The translations under genes were made by a program, and so were the position numbers. Below the pieces are notes generated by a model, which ran no database searches, had not been told where the DNA came from, and saw nothing but the letters and a program-made list of their open reading frames with translations. This document shows positions 25,124 through 38,429 of a stretch of 64,000 bases of DNA, piece by piece. Within the stretch, counting starts at the first letter, position 1. Every line of letters begins with the position of its first letter. Source of the DNA: Rotaria socialis (lineage: Eukaryota > Rotifera > Eurotatoria > Philodinida > Philodinidae); assembly GCA_905331475.1 (NCBI GenBank), contig CAJNYU010001954.1:45341-109340 (forward strand). Direction: 5' to 3'.

Positions 25124-26623
25124 ATGTTCGCAATGCAAACAAATTACGATCAAAGTTCAATAAAACAATCATATAGAATCAAAAGAAAACCGACGAATAA
25201 ACGTTACCGATTACTCTTAACATGTGTTGTCTGCAATGGTGAAGCTCATGGTATTTGTAACATTGAAAAAAAAACAAGTTCGTTTGAATCTTAATTTTGT
25301 TTTACGATTATTTAAGGTTACAATTTCGATGCTATTTCGTGTGAATCTTGTAAAGCATTTTTTCGTCGAAATGCATTAAGACCACCGGTAATTATTTTCT
25401 CTGGTGAAAAAGAATCGTTTAAAATTTTCGCTATTTTTTGTTTCCAAGGGAAAATTAAAATGTTCAGGTAATGGTCATTGTGATATAGGATTCAATCAAA
25501 ATAAACGATGTAAAAAATGCCGCCTAGAAAAATGTTTTACAGCAGGTAAGACGAATAAGAGATTGCTCTGATTGTTTCTATTTTATTTTGTTTAGGTATG
25601 CGTAAAGAATGGATACTAACAGAAGCACAGTAAGTAGAAAATACCGTATTTTTTGCTGTTAAAGAATAGATTCGATAACAAAATGGATATTTTTAGAAAA
25701 CAAGAGAAACGAATGAAAATTGAACAAAATCGTCATCTAAGACAAGTTCACGATCACGATCAAAGTTATCAACAACGACGAGTAATTATTCAATGATTAA
25801 TCTACAAGAAAACAGAAGTTCTGGATTATTTTTTTAGTATAAACATGATACTGATTTATCGGCAGACGTTCAAAATACACCACCAACAATTGTTGATCGA
25901 ACCTGTTTGATTGATTTGGATTGGTTAAAACTTGAATCTCTACGAAATGCATATGCTGAAGCCGTTAAATTAAATCGAACAGCTGGTATTTTATCATATC
26001 CGTGTACTCAACCTATTGAATCGACATTGGAATTATTTCGCGTACCACTTTATATATCATCGATGCGTTTAATAAGTTTTTTTAAGCAAATACCTGAATT
26101 TCAACAATTCGAGAAAGATGAACAAGTCTATTTTGTTAAATTAAATACGTTAAGTATTACATTTTTGCATTCAATGTATATCTATGATTATGAGCAAGAT
26201 GCTTATCATGAACCGGATACAGCTGATCCATTATTTCTTGAAAAAGATTGGTTAAAAACAATAAATAGAGAGTTTCATCGTCAAATGAAAAACATTCAAA
26301 ATAATTTTTCATTCATACAAAAGCTCGATGAGAACTTAATAAAATTATTTTTCTTAATTATACTTTTTTCAAATCATCTCGATTTAAAACATCCTATAAC
26401 AAATATTAATACATTACATTTATTTAAAGTACAAAATATTTACAATGAACTATTCTATAAATATTGTTTATATCATTATGGTTTTCGTAAATCATCAATA
26501 TTACTTCTACAATATACAACTAATTTAATGAAAATACAAAATCTAATTGATGATCTTAAATATACAGCATGCAGTTATATGGATTTAAAACTGTTAACAC
26601 CAGTAATGCGAAGTCTTCTGTAA
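25124..26623 (+). CDS. Nuclear hormone receptor (DBD plus LBD)
   Basis: Six exons (25124-25250, 25317-25387, 25449-25545, 25596-25629, 25697-25781, 25838-26623) splice to 399 aa. Zinc finger 1 starts at Cys34 with CVVCNGEAHGYNFDAISC and ESC (C-x2-C-x13-C-x2-C). Finger 2 is CSGNGHC and KRCKKCRLEKC (C-x5-C-x9-C-x2-C), followed by GMRKEW. Intron 1 lies inside finger 1 after EAHG. The P-box CESCKAFF has Ser and Ala where most receptors have Gly, so half-site choice may differ. A basic hinge with Gln/Arg precedes the ligand-binding domain (about residues 165-399), whose helix 3-5 signature reads SMRLISFFKQIPEFQQFEKD. The subfamily cannot be assigned by eye. No classical AF-2 helix is obvious at the C-terminus (PVMRSLL). 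Confidence 0.92.
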
Positions 26624-28396
26624 ATAATGTTCATATGTTCTTGACAAATTCCATATTCGCATCCAAGATAGACTTCTTACTTCAACTATGTTCGTCTCGT
26701 TAAGAAAACTGAACTGAACAGTTGATGATGATTACGTAGAAAAATGTTCAACAAATCGAATATATCTGTTTCGCGAGCTCCATAACATTATATCTATGTA
26801 TGCAGCTCAAAGATATTTTCTGTTTTTTTTTCCGAGATTTATTTTGTCAAGAAAAAATATTTGGTATGCATGATTTATGTAGCATGCGTTATTTCCGGAA
26901 ATATTCATTTTATGCAGAAAATAAAAGTTTCAGTGTTGGTTAAATGTTCAGATCTAAAAAAATGTTATTTCATCAATAAAACTATGTTTTTTTTCAATGT
27001 TCGAAAAATCATAGCTGATTAATGTTTATTCAATGAGAGATTCAAATACAGGATGTAGAAACAAATGGAAAAATTCATTTAGCTGGTTATTTTTGGATGA
27101 AAAGAAGTTTCATTATGTAAAGTTGTTGCCAACTAATATTTATGATCTCCTATGCAGACTAAGCTTTTGCTTCGAGTAAAAAGGTTACCCAGTGTGAGTA
27201 TTCGGTTTTTCTTTATCGGTTTCATGTCCCGTCGTAGAGTATGAGTATGGTGACTTACGATGTTTATCTCTACAGGCTAGTTGTTAGGTTGATTTGAGCT
27301 TAAGAATAATCAATGTAGAATTTTACTTCAAGAACTTCATTTAGATGAAAATATTGAAAATTTCAATAGAAAATGTGTCGTCTTAGACGATTGTGAAATT
27401 TTTGTGGAATCACTATGAACAGAAGTTCGAATTACGTTTATTTCAATAGCTTCAGTATTGTGGATTTATGAAACTTAATAACTTTCTTTTCAAACTTGAT
27501 CACAATTATCTAAAAACAAAATATCCAATACGTCATAAAGAGATCGTATTTTCAATTGACTTCATTACATTTAGTTTTTCTTTTCTTTTCGTACATTTAA
27601 ATGAAAAATTACAACAGATAAGAGTAGTAAACGAAATGTGATCTATATACATTTTTCTAGATGCCGTAAATACATAAAAATCCCTTGCATCCACTATAAA
27701 AAATTTCGATGTTCATAGTGGAAATGAAAGTTGATCGTCGTTTTTTTGCATTTTGTGTCAACCAAATATATCAGTGATGATATTTGAAGAAAAAACTTTA
27801 TCATATCATGGTATCTTCATTGATCTCTCAACAAATTGGCATAGATCCGAAGTACCGGAAGCTAAGTATTTGATGCTGTCTATTATGAAAATATGCTGTA
27901 TAATCGTTTCCTTAATCTTCTGGTTCATTTACGTAGATGTAAAAATAATCCTTACGACTGAGATTTGCAATGAAAGGCAGCAATTGCGAAATAAAAATCT
28001 CGCAACACATTTATTTTATCTCTCTTGTGATAAATCTTCAATAAAAAGAAAATTATAAAAATATGAAAATACTTACATTTTCGAAACCATAATTCTTCAT
28101 TTAACAGGATTGATAATCGATAGAAACTTATGTTTTCATTAGCAGTCATATCTGATTTTCTGCGTATAAAGTAATCTGTGTGACTTTTCAAGAATTTGAA
28201 GTGTATTATCTTTAACAGTAGATGAAAATAAAAATTGCGCTAACGATAACATCGATCATTCCGGAATAGCCACTGTTTAACAGAGATCATCTCGTATAAC
28301 AAAAAAATGGAGTAAGAAATATGAAAGAGAACTCTTGTGGTTAGCGTTTTATGGATTTAGTAAAGATCACAACGATTGTGTAACTAAATGAGATAG
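26624..28396 (+). other. Downstream of the nuclear receptor; no complete gene seen
   Basis: AT-rich. A frame at 27753-27938 ends in a hydrophobic segment MKICCIIVSLIFWFIYVD (ATG at 27885) followed by a GTAAAA donor, and could be a signal-anchor exon belonging with the ORF at 28397. Nothing else is supported. Confidence 0.35.
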
Positions 28397-28684
28397 AGCT
28401 ACAATAGAAATGTCTACGGTAATGTTCTGACACAGCTATGGTATTCACAAGGACTCTTTATCAATATAGGGGACATAGTCTATCTTGCAAAATACTGGAA
28501 TCGTTCAATCATTCGCTCACTTAAAGAGCCAAAACAAGTTATTATGATTACTGGCGGCCATGATTACGAGCAAGTTCCAAATCGAATCAACAATCTCGGG
28601 TTTATCTTTCGATCGTCATCGGATTTTGTTTTTTTATCAGAGATCGATCGAGTTCAATGCTTTTCTTATCAAATAGAATCGTGA
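28397..28684 (+). pseudogene. Exon-like ORF of unknown family
   Basis: After a possible acceptor (AGATAG) the frame stays open for 95 codons to TGA at 28682-28684, with non-repetitive protein-like composition: LWYSQGLFINIGDIVYLAKY, later VIMITGGHDYEQVPNRINNL. The family is not recognised. In phase 0 it could follow the hydrophobic exon ending at 27938, which would give a type II membrane protein, but no middle exons were found. It may be a remnant of a decayed gene. Confidence 0.35.
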
Positions 28685-30553
28685 AAAACTTAAATTCATT
28701 TTTTGTTCTTCTTAACTAAATGGCGATCAACAGGGAGAAGAGGGTATTCCTTTATTATTTTAACACGATTAAGCAGGTTCATATCTGATATGCGATCAAA
28801 AGTATTGTGAGTGCATTGTAAACCATCTTTCATAAGAGTCATTTTGACCAGATGATGTCACATCAGAAATATACAGTATAAAGCATACCCGTACAAATGT
28901 GTGGACTTATGAAATATCGAATCCTTATGCTATCTTGTAACATATAAAGAAAGTTTATTCTCACTGTAAATTTAAATATACTTAACGAATTTCAAAAAAC
29001 CCAAGTATAAATCAATGTCCTATCTCAATAATATTCCGATTAGATAGGATATACACTCTCTGACAAATAACAGCGATTACATCTACTAGTTTTTACTCGC
29101 CTGCATTTCTCTCGCACATGAAATTAATGTTCTCCAAAGTCATCGATTTCCTTAAGAAAATTGTAGTAGACATTATTGATAAAATCTAGATACATCGGTT
29201 CTCTGAGTAACCGCAACGAGTGGGTTGAAACGAGATCAAGAGGAATAACTAAACTTCTCAATCATAACATTGATACTTGCTGAAAGTTAATGGTGAAATT
29301 TATACGATGCCATTTTTATTTAAAATAAAATTTATGCTTATGTTATATAAGATTTACGCAAATTTTTTGCAATACATACAAAGTAGTTACAGATATTGAA
29401 TCTGCATAAAGAAAATCGAAATCATTTCTGTACTGGAATACCTACGAAGTGAATGCGAATTTAGTATGTATAGTTTTTTAACTACCGCAGCAAAATTCAT
29501 AATCAATTGATTCTCAAAAAATTTACCAATGCTCATGCCAACCACATTGGATACTAGAAATGTCATGATTAGCATTTCGAATAAGTTAAATAATCCTGAT
29601 AACAGTGAACTTTAGAAATAAAAATTCGACTCATTCTTCGAAAAATACGTTCATTTTTTATTGTATCACAATAATAATCATTATGAAAGTAGTCATAAAG
29701 CATTTTTATATATTTTCTCTTACACATAATAACTATGTCTAATTTCGTACCCTATGATCTACTTTTAGATAACAAAGAATTGTATAATATCTCACTTGAA
29801 TAACAATAAGATAAACTTATCTTGTTATTTATACTTGCTTCTTGAATAATTAAAAGTCGAAATACAAGGTGACACATTAAAAATTTCTATCTAACGCACA
29901 TTCATCGTTATACTACTAACCACAGATTATCAACAAGTTGCAATTTATATTTAAGAAGTGGGCCAGATAAGAACATAAAAAGTATGTAACATTACGTGCA
30001 TGACATGAGCATCATAGGAAACAGATGCATATATTCGTTAACCCACAATTGTGAAATCCTATATCCGTAAAGAAGAAATTAGCTCAATTATTTTTTTCAA
30101 AGTTTGATAGTAGTAAAAACAGTTTAATAAGCATAATCATAGAGATTATAGAAAATATTTTTTCTCATCGTGTAACAATTTTATCTCAAGTGGAAAATAA
30201 ATTCCATCGCAAACTTGAGTTCATTAAAATTGCTGTTACAATCTTCTTCTTTATTTCGCCTTATTATTATTATTATTATTATTATTACATTCTCACAAGA
30301 AGTAATCCCCCCTTACTTTAAAGGTCAACACTCACTTAAATAGAATAGATACGAGAATAAGAATGGAATGATTGTAAACGTGATAGAATGAAACCGAGAG
30401 AAGAAGAGAGAACATACTTATGGCAGGACAGATATCTCCTGACATAACAATTGCGCTTTAGAAAACCAAGAAAAACTCCATGTATTGACAAAAATTACAG
30501 AATTTTTTAAACTATTTAAAGTATTGTAATTTTAGTTTCATATCATTTCTGTT
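28685..30553 (+). other. No gene seen
   Basis: AT-rich, gene-free by inspection. A short TTA microsatellite is at 30262-30288. Confidence 0.4.
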
Positions 30554-30611
30554 GGGTGTGGGTGTAGGTGTGTGGCTATGGCTGTCAAATGGAAGTCAAT
30601 ATCTACACCCT
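30554..30611. repeat. Telomere-like GGGTGTGG hairpin, copy 1
   Basis: The left arm GGGTGTGGGTGTAGGTGTG and the right end ATCTACACCCT form an imperfect inverted repeat of degenerate TGTGGG units. The same layout recurs at 48907, 51812 and 62597. Confidence 0.6.
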
Positions 30612-31809
30612 CGTGAATAACCTTCTACTCACCATACATCATGATTATAAAAATATGTCGAATGCTCTATGCTAGTTTTCTTTTGAAATTGACAATGAAA
30701 AATGAGCACCTGAGATTCAATTATGATCATGCTTAATAATATATGGATAGTAAATTTAAGCTTCCTAAAAACTTGTGGCACAGTATATATAAGATATTAG
30801 TATATACTGTCAAAACGTTTCCAATAATCTATCACGTACTTAAGTCATTACAAAAGTATTTTCCGAGGTCAGTGAAATTTTAATTGAACTTTATGTACCT
30901 TTGCTTATGCTAACTTGGACTAGACTACAAAGTTGTATTGTCATATCTGAATATTGGATGGCAACAAAGGTTTTCTCGCACTTCAACTAAATACCCAAAC
31001 CCAAACTCAAACTTATTTGACCAAGCCCACCAAACCCAAACTGTTTGGGTTTGGTGCATGTCTACTGAGGGGTACCAGGTGAAAATGTTTTGGAAACAAC
31101 AAAAATTTTCAGAAAATTTTGAAACCGGGTTACGTTGACATCGTTCTTTCTGGCGATTCCATATATATGAAATTTTTCAGTATGAGAACGGTAAATTTAT
31201 AGATATCATCCACGTATAAGTTAAGAAAAGACAGATTCTGTCATAAAAGTCTACAAAAATGAACTTTCTCAACAATAAACTAAAATCTAGAAAAACCCAG
31301 TTCGTCCTTTTAAAGTATAACATCTAGTGATTTTAATGGAACATGAAATTCAGTTGTAGTTTCTTGTAGAAAAAACTAGATAGCATTACAAGATGCTTAT
31401 CTGAAGTTCTGACTCCTCCACACTTGTGGTACCTGAACTATGATCATGCTATATCAGGATAACCTCATAAATGGCTATCATAGATTCCTTTTCTATGCTG
31501 AATATAAAAAACTGTATTAAATTGAAAACAAATGAAAGATATATTCTTGATCAGCTTGACACACTCTATCTAACCATATATAAAAAAACGAAAACAAAAT
31601 TCTACTGTAATTTTGCATTTTCGTACCTTACTAGTATCGGTGTTTTATTCTTATTAAAGGTTAAAATTAGCCCATTGATCTACCCGGAATTCAATCATTT
31701 TTTATTTTTTCTGTGGAACTATTACGGGTCAGTTGAAAAGAGGAAGTTTGTAGAAAACTTTCCCACCCGCAAGGGCAAAATCCTTGAAGAACAGATAAAT
31801 ACAACTTTC
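30612..31809 (+). other. No gene supported
   Basis: Contains a CCAAACCCAAAC-type palindromic patch at 30990-31060 (ACCAAACCCAAAC facing GTTTGGGTTTGGT). The frame at 31471-31830 is long but has no domain, and it ends just short of the GCGATTAATC repeats. Confidence 0.4.
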
Positions 31810-31955
31810 CCATGTTCTCGAAATCGGTAAAAAATTGGTGATTAATCGCGATATATCGAAACGATAATCGTGCGCTGAATCGGTGATTAATCCGCGATTT
31901 TTTGCGATATTTTCAGCGATTATTGCGATAAATCACGATTTATTTACCGATTATT
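31810..31955. repeat. GCGATTAATC-rich repeat, left of transposase block
   Basis: Multiple degenerate copies of GGTGATTAATCGCGAT and CGATTAATC-like units, many self-complementary. A similar field lies at 38430-38605 on the other side of the transposase/BEN pair. Confidence 0.6.
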
Positions 31956-32398
31956 TTGAACATCAATCATGGCGTTATCGTTAATTTGACCCAATCCAAT
32001 CGAGATTTTATTTATTTTTATCGATTAAATCTAACCTGTTCAATTTGCTTTTATTTAAAAAAAATCAAACCATTTTTTTCATCTGGTATAATAGAAATCA
32101 CCAGTTATCTACGTACCACTATACATTGCGCTTCGATTAAAACAATTAACCAGTTCAAAGAAAAATAACAACAAAAAAAATCACAATTTCAACATACGAA
32201 CAATCATGAAGATTTGCAATTGTAACATATCAATGACATGAAATCAAAGCGGAAGAAGTAAACCAAATTAAATGTAATATACATATACTATAAATGACGA
32301 AAACACGTAGAAAATCTCAAATACAAGTTAATCACGAAAAATACAATAAAATAATGCGAATATCATCTTTTGGAATATTTTCTCAATTGATGAGATCA

Positions 32399-34840
32399 TT
32401 AATTCTGTTCATTTACTTCGGGAATGTTCATGTTTTGTGGTATTAATGATATCAATTGTGTTGATTGTTTTTCAAAGTCAACAATAGAACTATTCGATTG
32501 TGTTAATTGATTTTCAGAACAACCACTAAGGTCTTTGATATCTACAAGAAAATACCATCAAAGCATAGTTAGATATCCATGACGAATTAAACATACCAGA
32601 TATGAGAGTACTTTTTCGATGTTTAGCTTTAATATTTCTTCTTTTTGACTTGATACATTCAAGCATCGGTATCCAAACTGTTGCTAGTTCATCACATGTT
32701 AAACCAAACTTGATTTGAACAGCATCTATAATTTAAAAAACAGACCATAATAGCTTGATGATATTGTAGCGGTTAACCTTGAATAATTGTAATTCGTTTA
32801 TCTGTATTAAGACAACGTGGATCAATATCAAGAAGTTCTTGTTCATCCTTAAATATTTTATCAATAGCATTTAAAACAAATTTGTTTGGTTTCGTTCGAT
32901 CAGCTGGAATTTGAATGAGATCAAGTTCTTCACCTGTGCTGAATTTGTAAACCTATAGAACAAAAGCTAGAAAGAAAGTTAATACAAATCTACTTACACA
33001 ACTACCACCATTGGTAGTGTTTGTTGATGTTTGAATTCCTGTGTCGTCTGACAATATAATTGGAATCTAGGGGAAAATAAATGAATAGTTTATTTAAATC
33101 TGTGTCCTCACTTGATGATGTCGCATAGCTTTCACCATTTTCTTTTGATTGTGTAAAATTAACTCGAGTGTTTGTTTATGATGATCATATAATTGTATAA
33201 GACCACCTATTTGCTTACGAAGATGAATAAAATTATGATTCAGTTCTTTGAGAATAGAATATGATGATTGATTAACATCAGGCGTATCTTGATTAGCAGT
33301 TGGTGTCGAAATATCATGTGGTCGAAGTCGCTTTGCAGATGATCGTCGAGAGATTGTTGATAGTTTACGTTTCTTCGACTTTGTTGCTGGTTCACGATTG
33401 AGAGGAGTTATTGAATGTTGATAACCAATGATTTTATTCTTCCCTTGTAGCTCATCACAGTTTTCATCATCATCGTCGTCGTCGTCGTCGTCGTCCGATG
33501 AAACTCGAGAAACATCTACTTTAGATACGAACAATAAAATCAATATCACAGTACTTATATATTTCGGATGTGACTTTACCAGCTTTATCTAATTCGTCGA
33601 ATGAACTTGTAGTTAGTGTTGTATATGTTCGATTTTCATCCAAATCTGAAATAATCAAAGTAAATAGAACTCTTCTAATCATTCAGATAGTTTGAATAAT
33701 TTACCAAAAGAATGTAATTCAACCAAATTTTTATTCAAGACATCTGAAAAATTACGGTAAAGAACTAAATTAGAATCTTTTCAATTAGTGATATACATAT
33801 TAATACTATTGCAATAGTAGACTGTGAACAGTCCATAAGCAAAATACATGCATTAAAATGTTTTTATACAGTAGGGAATTTTACTAAAAGATACTCGGGT
33901 AATAAATAAAACATTCTCAAATTAAAATTAACATTGTAATAATAGAAATTGAGTTATGGATTCCCCTATAGCTGATCCATTAGTAAAAAAATTTATGATG
34001 CACCACTTTTTTCCATGTCGTAAAAGAATCTTTTGGTTCATCTGGAAAGACCATCGAAAGTTTAGCGAAAGTATAAGTCTAATATACATTTTAGGTTTCA
34101 ATTTATTGATAAAAAGTTAAGCTCGGAAACGAGCTGAAAAACATAGTTGATTCTTGCGAGTATAATGAAGCACAACCACAACAATTTTGAAAGTAATATC
34201 AGCATATTGAAACAATATTTTCTTATACACTGTTTGGTATCAGTGTAAACTATATCACGATTTTAATCAAAAAATAATATCTTCTAGTACTCATTAAATC
34301 ATAAAGTACTTTTTAATAAGCTATTAGCCATCTTCCTATTTGGATGAATGAGTGAAATGTAACTGAAGCTAAAATGATTATCATGCGTCACATGTGAATC
34401 AATACTCAACCCCTGAACACAATAAATATTTCAGTTAAACTTACTCGTTTGGTCTTGATTTTTGTTTATCACCGATTTTTTTCGTTTAAGCCATTCTTCA
34501 GTATCAGATACAATATCAGCGTTCATTGTATAGGTAGATAATTCTTCTGTTTCCTTGGCTAGCTGTTCCATATCGACTAGTGTACCTTCAATAAAAATAG
34601 AAATGTCTGATGAACATATTTACACAGTTGGAAGTTACCAATTCGCTCTACGGTAATACGATAATTTTTGTTTTTTTCTCGAATAAAGCCTTTTCGAAAC
34701 TGATCAACATCAATCAACCTTTTAACAGATACAACACTAAAACTATTCGGTTCTTCCATGTAGCTGATGAAAGCAAATTCTTCATTCTTTTGTACTCGTG
34801 GATCGGTTCTATATGCCTTTGCATATGTATTAGATGCCAT
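32399..34840 (-). CDS. BEN-domain protein paired with a transposase gene
   Basis: Nine exons (34639-34840, 34445-34585, 33705-33743, 33580-33645, 33112-33518, 32998-33066, 32778-32952, 32597-32725, 32399-32541) keep phase throughout and give 456 aa with no stop. The N-terminal about 70 residues (FAFISYMEEPNSFSVVSVKR) look like the small N-terminal domain of BEN/DUF4806-type proteins. Then come ten Asp at about 158-167, basic nuclear-localisation runs KSKKRKLS and SAKRLRP, and a probable coiled coil at about 235-285. Residues 310-405 fit a BEN domain: TKPNKFVLNAIDKIFKDEQE, LLDIDPRCLNTDKR, FGLTCDELATVWIP, CIKSKRRNIK. BEN domains bind DNA or protein in chromatin. The ATG follows a TTCCAG acceptor and lies 86 bp after the transposase stop on the same strand. 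The BEN call rests on pattern by eye. Confidence 0.72.
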
Positions 34841-34926
34841 CTGGAATATACAAATAATTTCTGTTTAGATTCATATTTTTTAACTATGATATAAAATAAA
34901 AGATAAAGATACAAATACAAGAAAGT

Positions 34927-37432
34927 CTAATCATGTTCATAATCTACACGGACTTCAGAAAGAAATACGCAATCATGGAATTTAACTTGAATACACTTAT
35001 GACATATATTGACTATAGGTACAAAAGTATATGATTTGCTCAAACTTCTAAGAGGAAAAATTTCATCCAATTTAGATTTTAGCTCTGCAGGTACAGAAAC
35101 GTAATCAGATATATTTTTTTCTGTGGCTTTATATTCTTGGATATAAGCATAATAACCATCATGATATTTTAAAAAGATTATAACTTGACCATATTTGATT
35201 GAAGAATCAGTAGATTTGTAAGAAATAATATAACTACAGCAACTAAACGGTAGATCATATAAAACTGTGTGATAAGTAACAAATACATCTTTAAATCGTA
35301 AAAATAAAACAATATCATTTTCGTTCTGAATAAATGTGCGTAAAATATTTAAAAAATCATTTCGATATTTATCAAAAATACGATTATTAATATTGATGCT
35401 ATTAACACCCGTAGATTTCGAAAGTTCGAATGGTGGTCGAGTAACAATTGTTTCAATATTTATCCAGTCAGCAATTTGAGTACCAAGATTCCGTGTTCCG
35501 TGTGCTTTTTTTTTTAGATAACGGATAGAACTTTCAAAGCAAAAGGCTGACGTAAAACATAGTCCACCGTGTGTTAGAACTTGCTGTGGTAAATGCAAAT
35601 GAGAATGAAGTGAAAATAATTCGATTGTTTCGCCATATATATGAGGTGCTGTTCGACAGTAATAATGTATAATTTTATCGGCTAAGTCAATTTCATTGTA
35701 AGACTTTGGACAGTGTAATAATTTCACAAACATTGAATACAATGCAAAATGAGATACCACAATAGGAGGCAAATGTACTAGCATATAAGGAAGACCAATA
35801 GATAATAAAAAAATTCGAAAATGTTTCGCTTTCCAATCACTACAGGAATTCAATGGGTAATTAAAATTGACACTTATATTATGAGGAAATCGTTGAGAAA
35901 CTAAATTGGAATTGATTTCAGCAAGTGCTCCAGTATTTAACATTGTTAACCACCGGTGTATCAAAGTTGACATGTGGCCCAGACAGCATAAATGCATATA
36001 ATCCAGAATGATTTGCTTCGGATACTCAAAAATTTGAAGTAATGGTGACGTACCTTTAATTCCATCAATACTGCTACCTTTTCTTCCACTTGAAATACGA
36101 TTATCAACTTCTTGAGCGGTTGCTAAAAACTCAACATGAGTTCGTTGTCGATAACTATTTTTATTGTACGGATAAAGTACTTGTCGATTCTGGTACACAC
36201 CTGCAACGGAAAAAAAACATTAGAAGCGTTCGATTCAAAACAGGAACAATTGAATGGAAGAAAATTTAATTGTATACCTTCAGTGAAACAGTTAGAGCAT
36301 GCGTTGTATCCATTGTAATTTATTGTTTTCCAAAAAAGTGCTTTCGCAGGTAAGTCTGAAACAAATAGTTGAGTTTTCACTGTAATGGAAAACTGTAAAT
36401 TATTAACAATTAATGAGGATGGAACTGATAGTTCCAGTAACTGTTGAATACAATCATTCATAAATATATTCACATCAGGTTTAATGCATGATGTCCATAA
36501 ACATAAAACAAGAATATTCGCTTGCTTTTCTCTAACTTGTGGAGGAAGCTCAACTATCGAAGCTAAACATGGCCACAAAGCAGATTTTGTCGTACGCACC
36601 AATGGTGCGCCGTCAGTATGAACATTGAGAGTAATAGGACAAATACTATTATTATATGTATTATTCAATTGAATTGGTAATGTTGTAGATGCTTTGTACT
36701 GTGCACCAGCATTGATGTCAAAAGGTTGCATTAATTCAGTTTTCCCAATTAAAGAAATGTTTCTGGTGATTATAGATTTTAATTGTTTTTTAATATCCAA
36801 CGTTACAACTTCACTAATATCACGATTGCGTAAGGATTGATTCAATAATTTACATTGATCATTACCACAAAATTTTTTCCAGTACGTATGGCACATAATT
36901 CAAAGCAAGAATTGCAATAAAATTTTGATGATGACCTAGGCATAACATCTATTGTTTTGATGATAGCACTGTATGTTGTTGGTAATAAATTGGGAGTAGG
37001 TAAAAATAATTTGAAAACTTTTAATATACGTTCAACCGCAGACTTTGGAAAATTCAATTCAATTGCCATGGACATAATGGTCGTAGCAGCAGTCTTCACT
37101 GAAACATATGAATTTTCGTATAAAGGTGAGCTTGAATCTGAAGACGAATCAGTTAAATTTTCGTTCCAATAAAAATCATCATCATCCGGTTTGTATGTGA
37201 TAGTATATGAATTTGAATCATGAGAATAACAAATATCATCTTGTGTACATGTGGTGTTTTCTTCAGCTCCAATGGAACATTCATTTTCGATATCAAGAAT
37301 TGAATCATTATCGGATAATATACTATAGTAATCAATATTATTTAAGATATGTGATGAAGCTTGTTTTTGGTGTCGACGTTGCTGTTGTTGCCGATTTGAT
37401 CGAGGTTTATATGATATTTGAGAATTTAACAT
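34927..37432 (-). CDS. Tnp2/CACTA-like DDE transposase, one apparent frameshift
   Basis: Exon 36278-37432 (with a frame change near 36880) and exon 34927-36200 are joined by a 77-bp intron that restores CSNCFTEG to VYQNRQVLYPY. Family marks in order: a zinc ribbon FYCNSCFELC..KKFCGNDQC; NVHTDGAPLVRTTKSALWP with the presumed first catalytic Asp; ELPPQVREKQANI; SDLPAKALFW followed by CSNC; PKQIILDYMHLCCLGHM; and LPPIVVSHFALYS. These match the transposase-domain proteins of the Tnp2/CACTA type found in animal genomes. About 809 aa in all. The frame breaks inside the zinc ribbon (one base missing or two extra), so this copy is probably inactive, unless that is a sequencing error. The ATG follows CTTTTTAG directly. 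A BEN-domain gene follows 86 bp downstream. Confidence 0.83.
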
Positions 37433-38429
37433 CTAAAAAGTATTGGAAAAATATGAAACTTAGAGATAGATAACCAATGATATTGGAAAAAAAGTCAGCA
37501 TTGGAATCCTCAGGTAATACCAGGATCGATACTCTGCTATTTATTGGCATAACACTCTCGCTTTGAATTATTATTAGCGCTGCCAACGATATTAGATAGT
37601 ATTACTCGACTCCATCAAACGAAATTTGCTTTGCAAATTTTCTGTAAGACATGATGCGATGAATGCCTAGTTTCATGAAATAAGATGAAATGATCTGTAA
37701 GTTTTACAGGATTATATTAGACGGGTAGGTTTTTTGTATCAGTTCTTTGGGATACGAAGGCGCAAGTTTTTCTTCCGATCTATTTCCATTTATGACACTA
37801 TCAACTACTCATGCATGAAGAGTATTTCGTTTGAAAAATTCAATAATAAATATTATTAACTAGATCAATTATCACGCGCACTGACTTCATGTTTTCTTAG
37901 TCTTGTGAATTTAAAAATAACAAATTATTTATGTCTTAATTCATTAATAAATAATGAAGATGAATAAAAAATAAAAACTTTGAAAAATGAAATACAAGAA
38001 AATTTATTAAAGAGACTGCCAGAGATAATAAAGAAAGAAATTTGAAAAGCACGAGAAAGATACATTCATCAAACATGATCTGAAGTACATGAAAGATCCT
38101 CGATCGCTCGCAAATAATTCAATTACTTGCAATAGAAAGAATAGATATAATATCGAAATAAATATTAAAGAAAAATCCAATTAAAAGTTAATTTATAACC
38201 AGCTAGTGAATACAAAGAATGATAGAAACGTTGATCGTTGTGATGATTGTCCAACCAAATGAATGCTATGCTACTGACATCAAATAAATTAGTTTTAAAC
38301 TTCCTTTTGTTCTGTAATAATTATACTACTAAAACAAGAATTTGATACATTTATAATAAATATTTGATGTGAATATATGTCAAATTATAAATTATTTAAC
38401 AAAGAACTTTTATCTGAGTAAAACACAAG
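37433..38429 (+). other. Upstream of transposase, no gene seen
   Basis: AT-rich sequence between the transposase start and the GCGATTAATC repeats. It may hold the element's promoter and subterminal region. No ORF of note. Confidence 0.4.

Noticed and set aside
31471-31830. 119-codon plus-strand frame
   Set aside because: AT-rich, Lys/Phe/Ile-dominated chance frame without domain or splice context, next to repeats.
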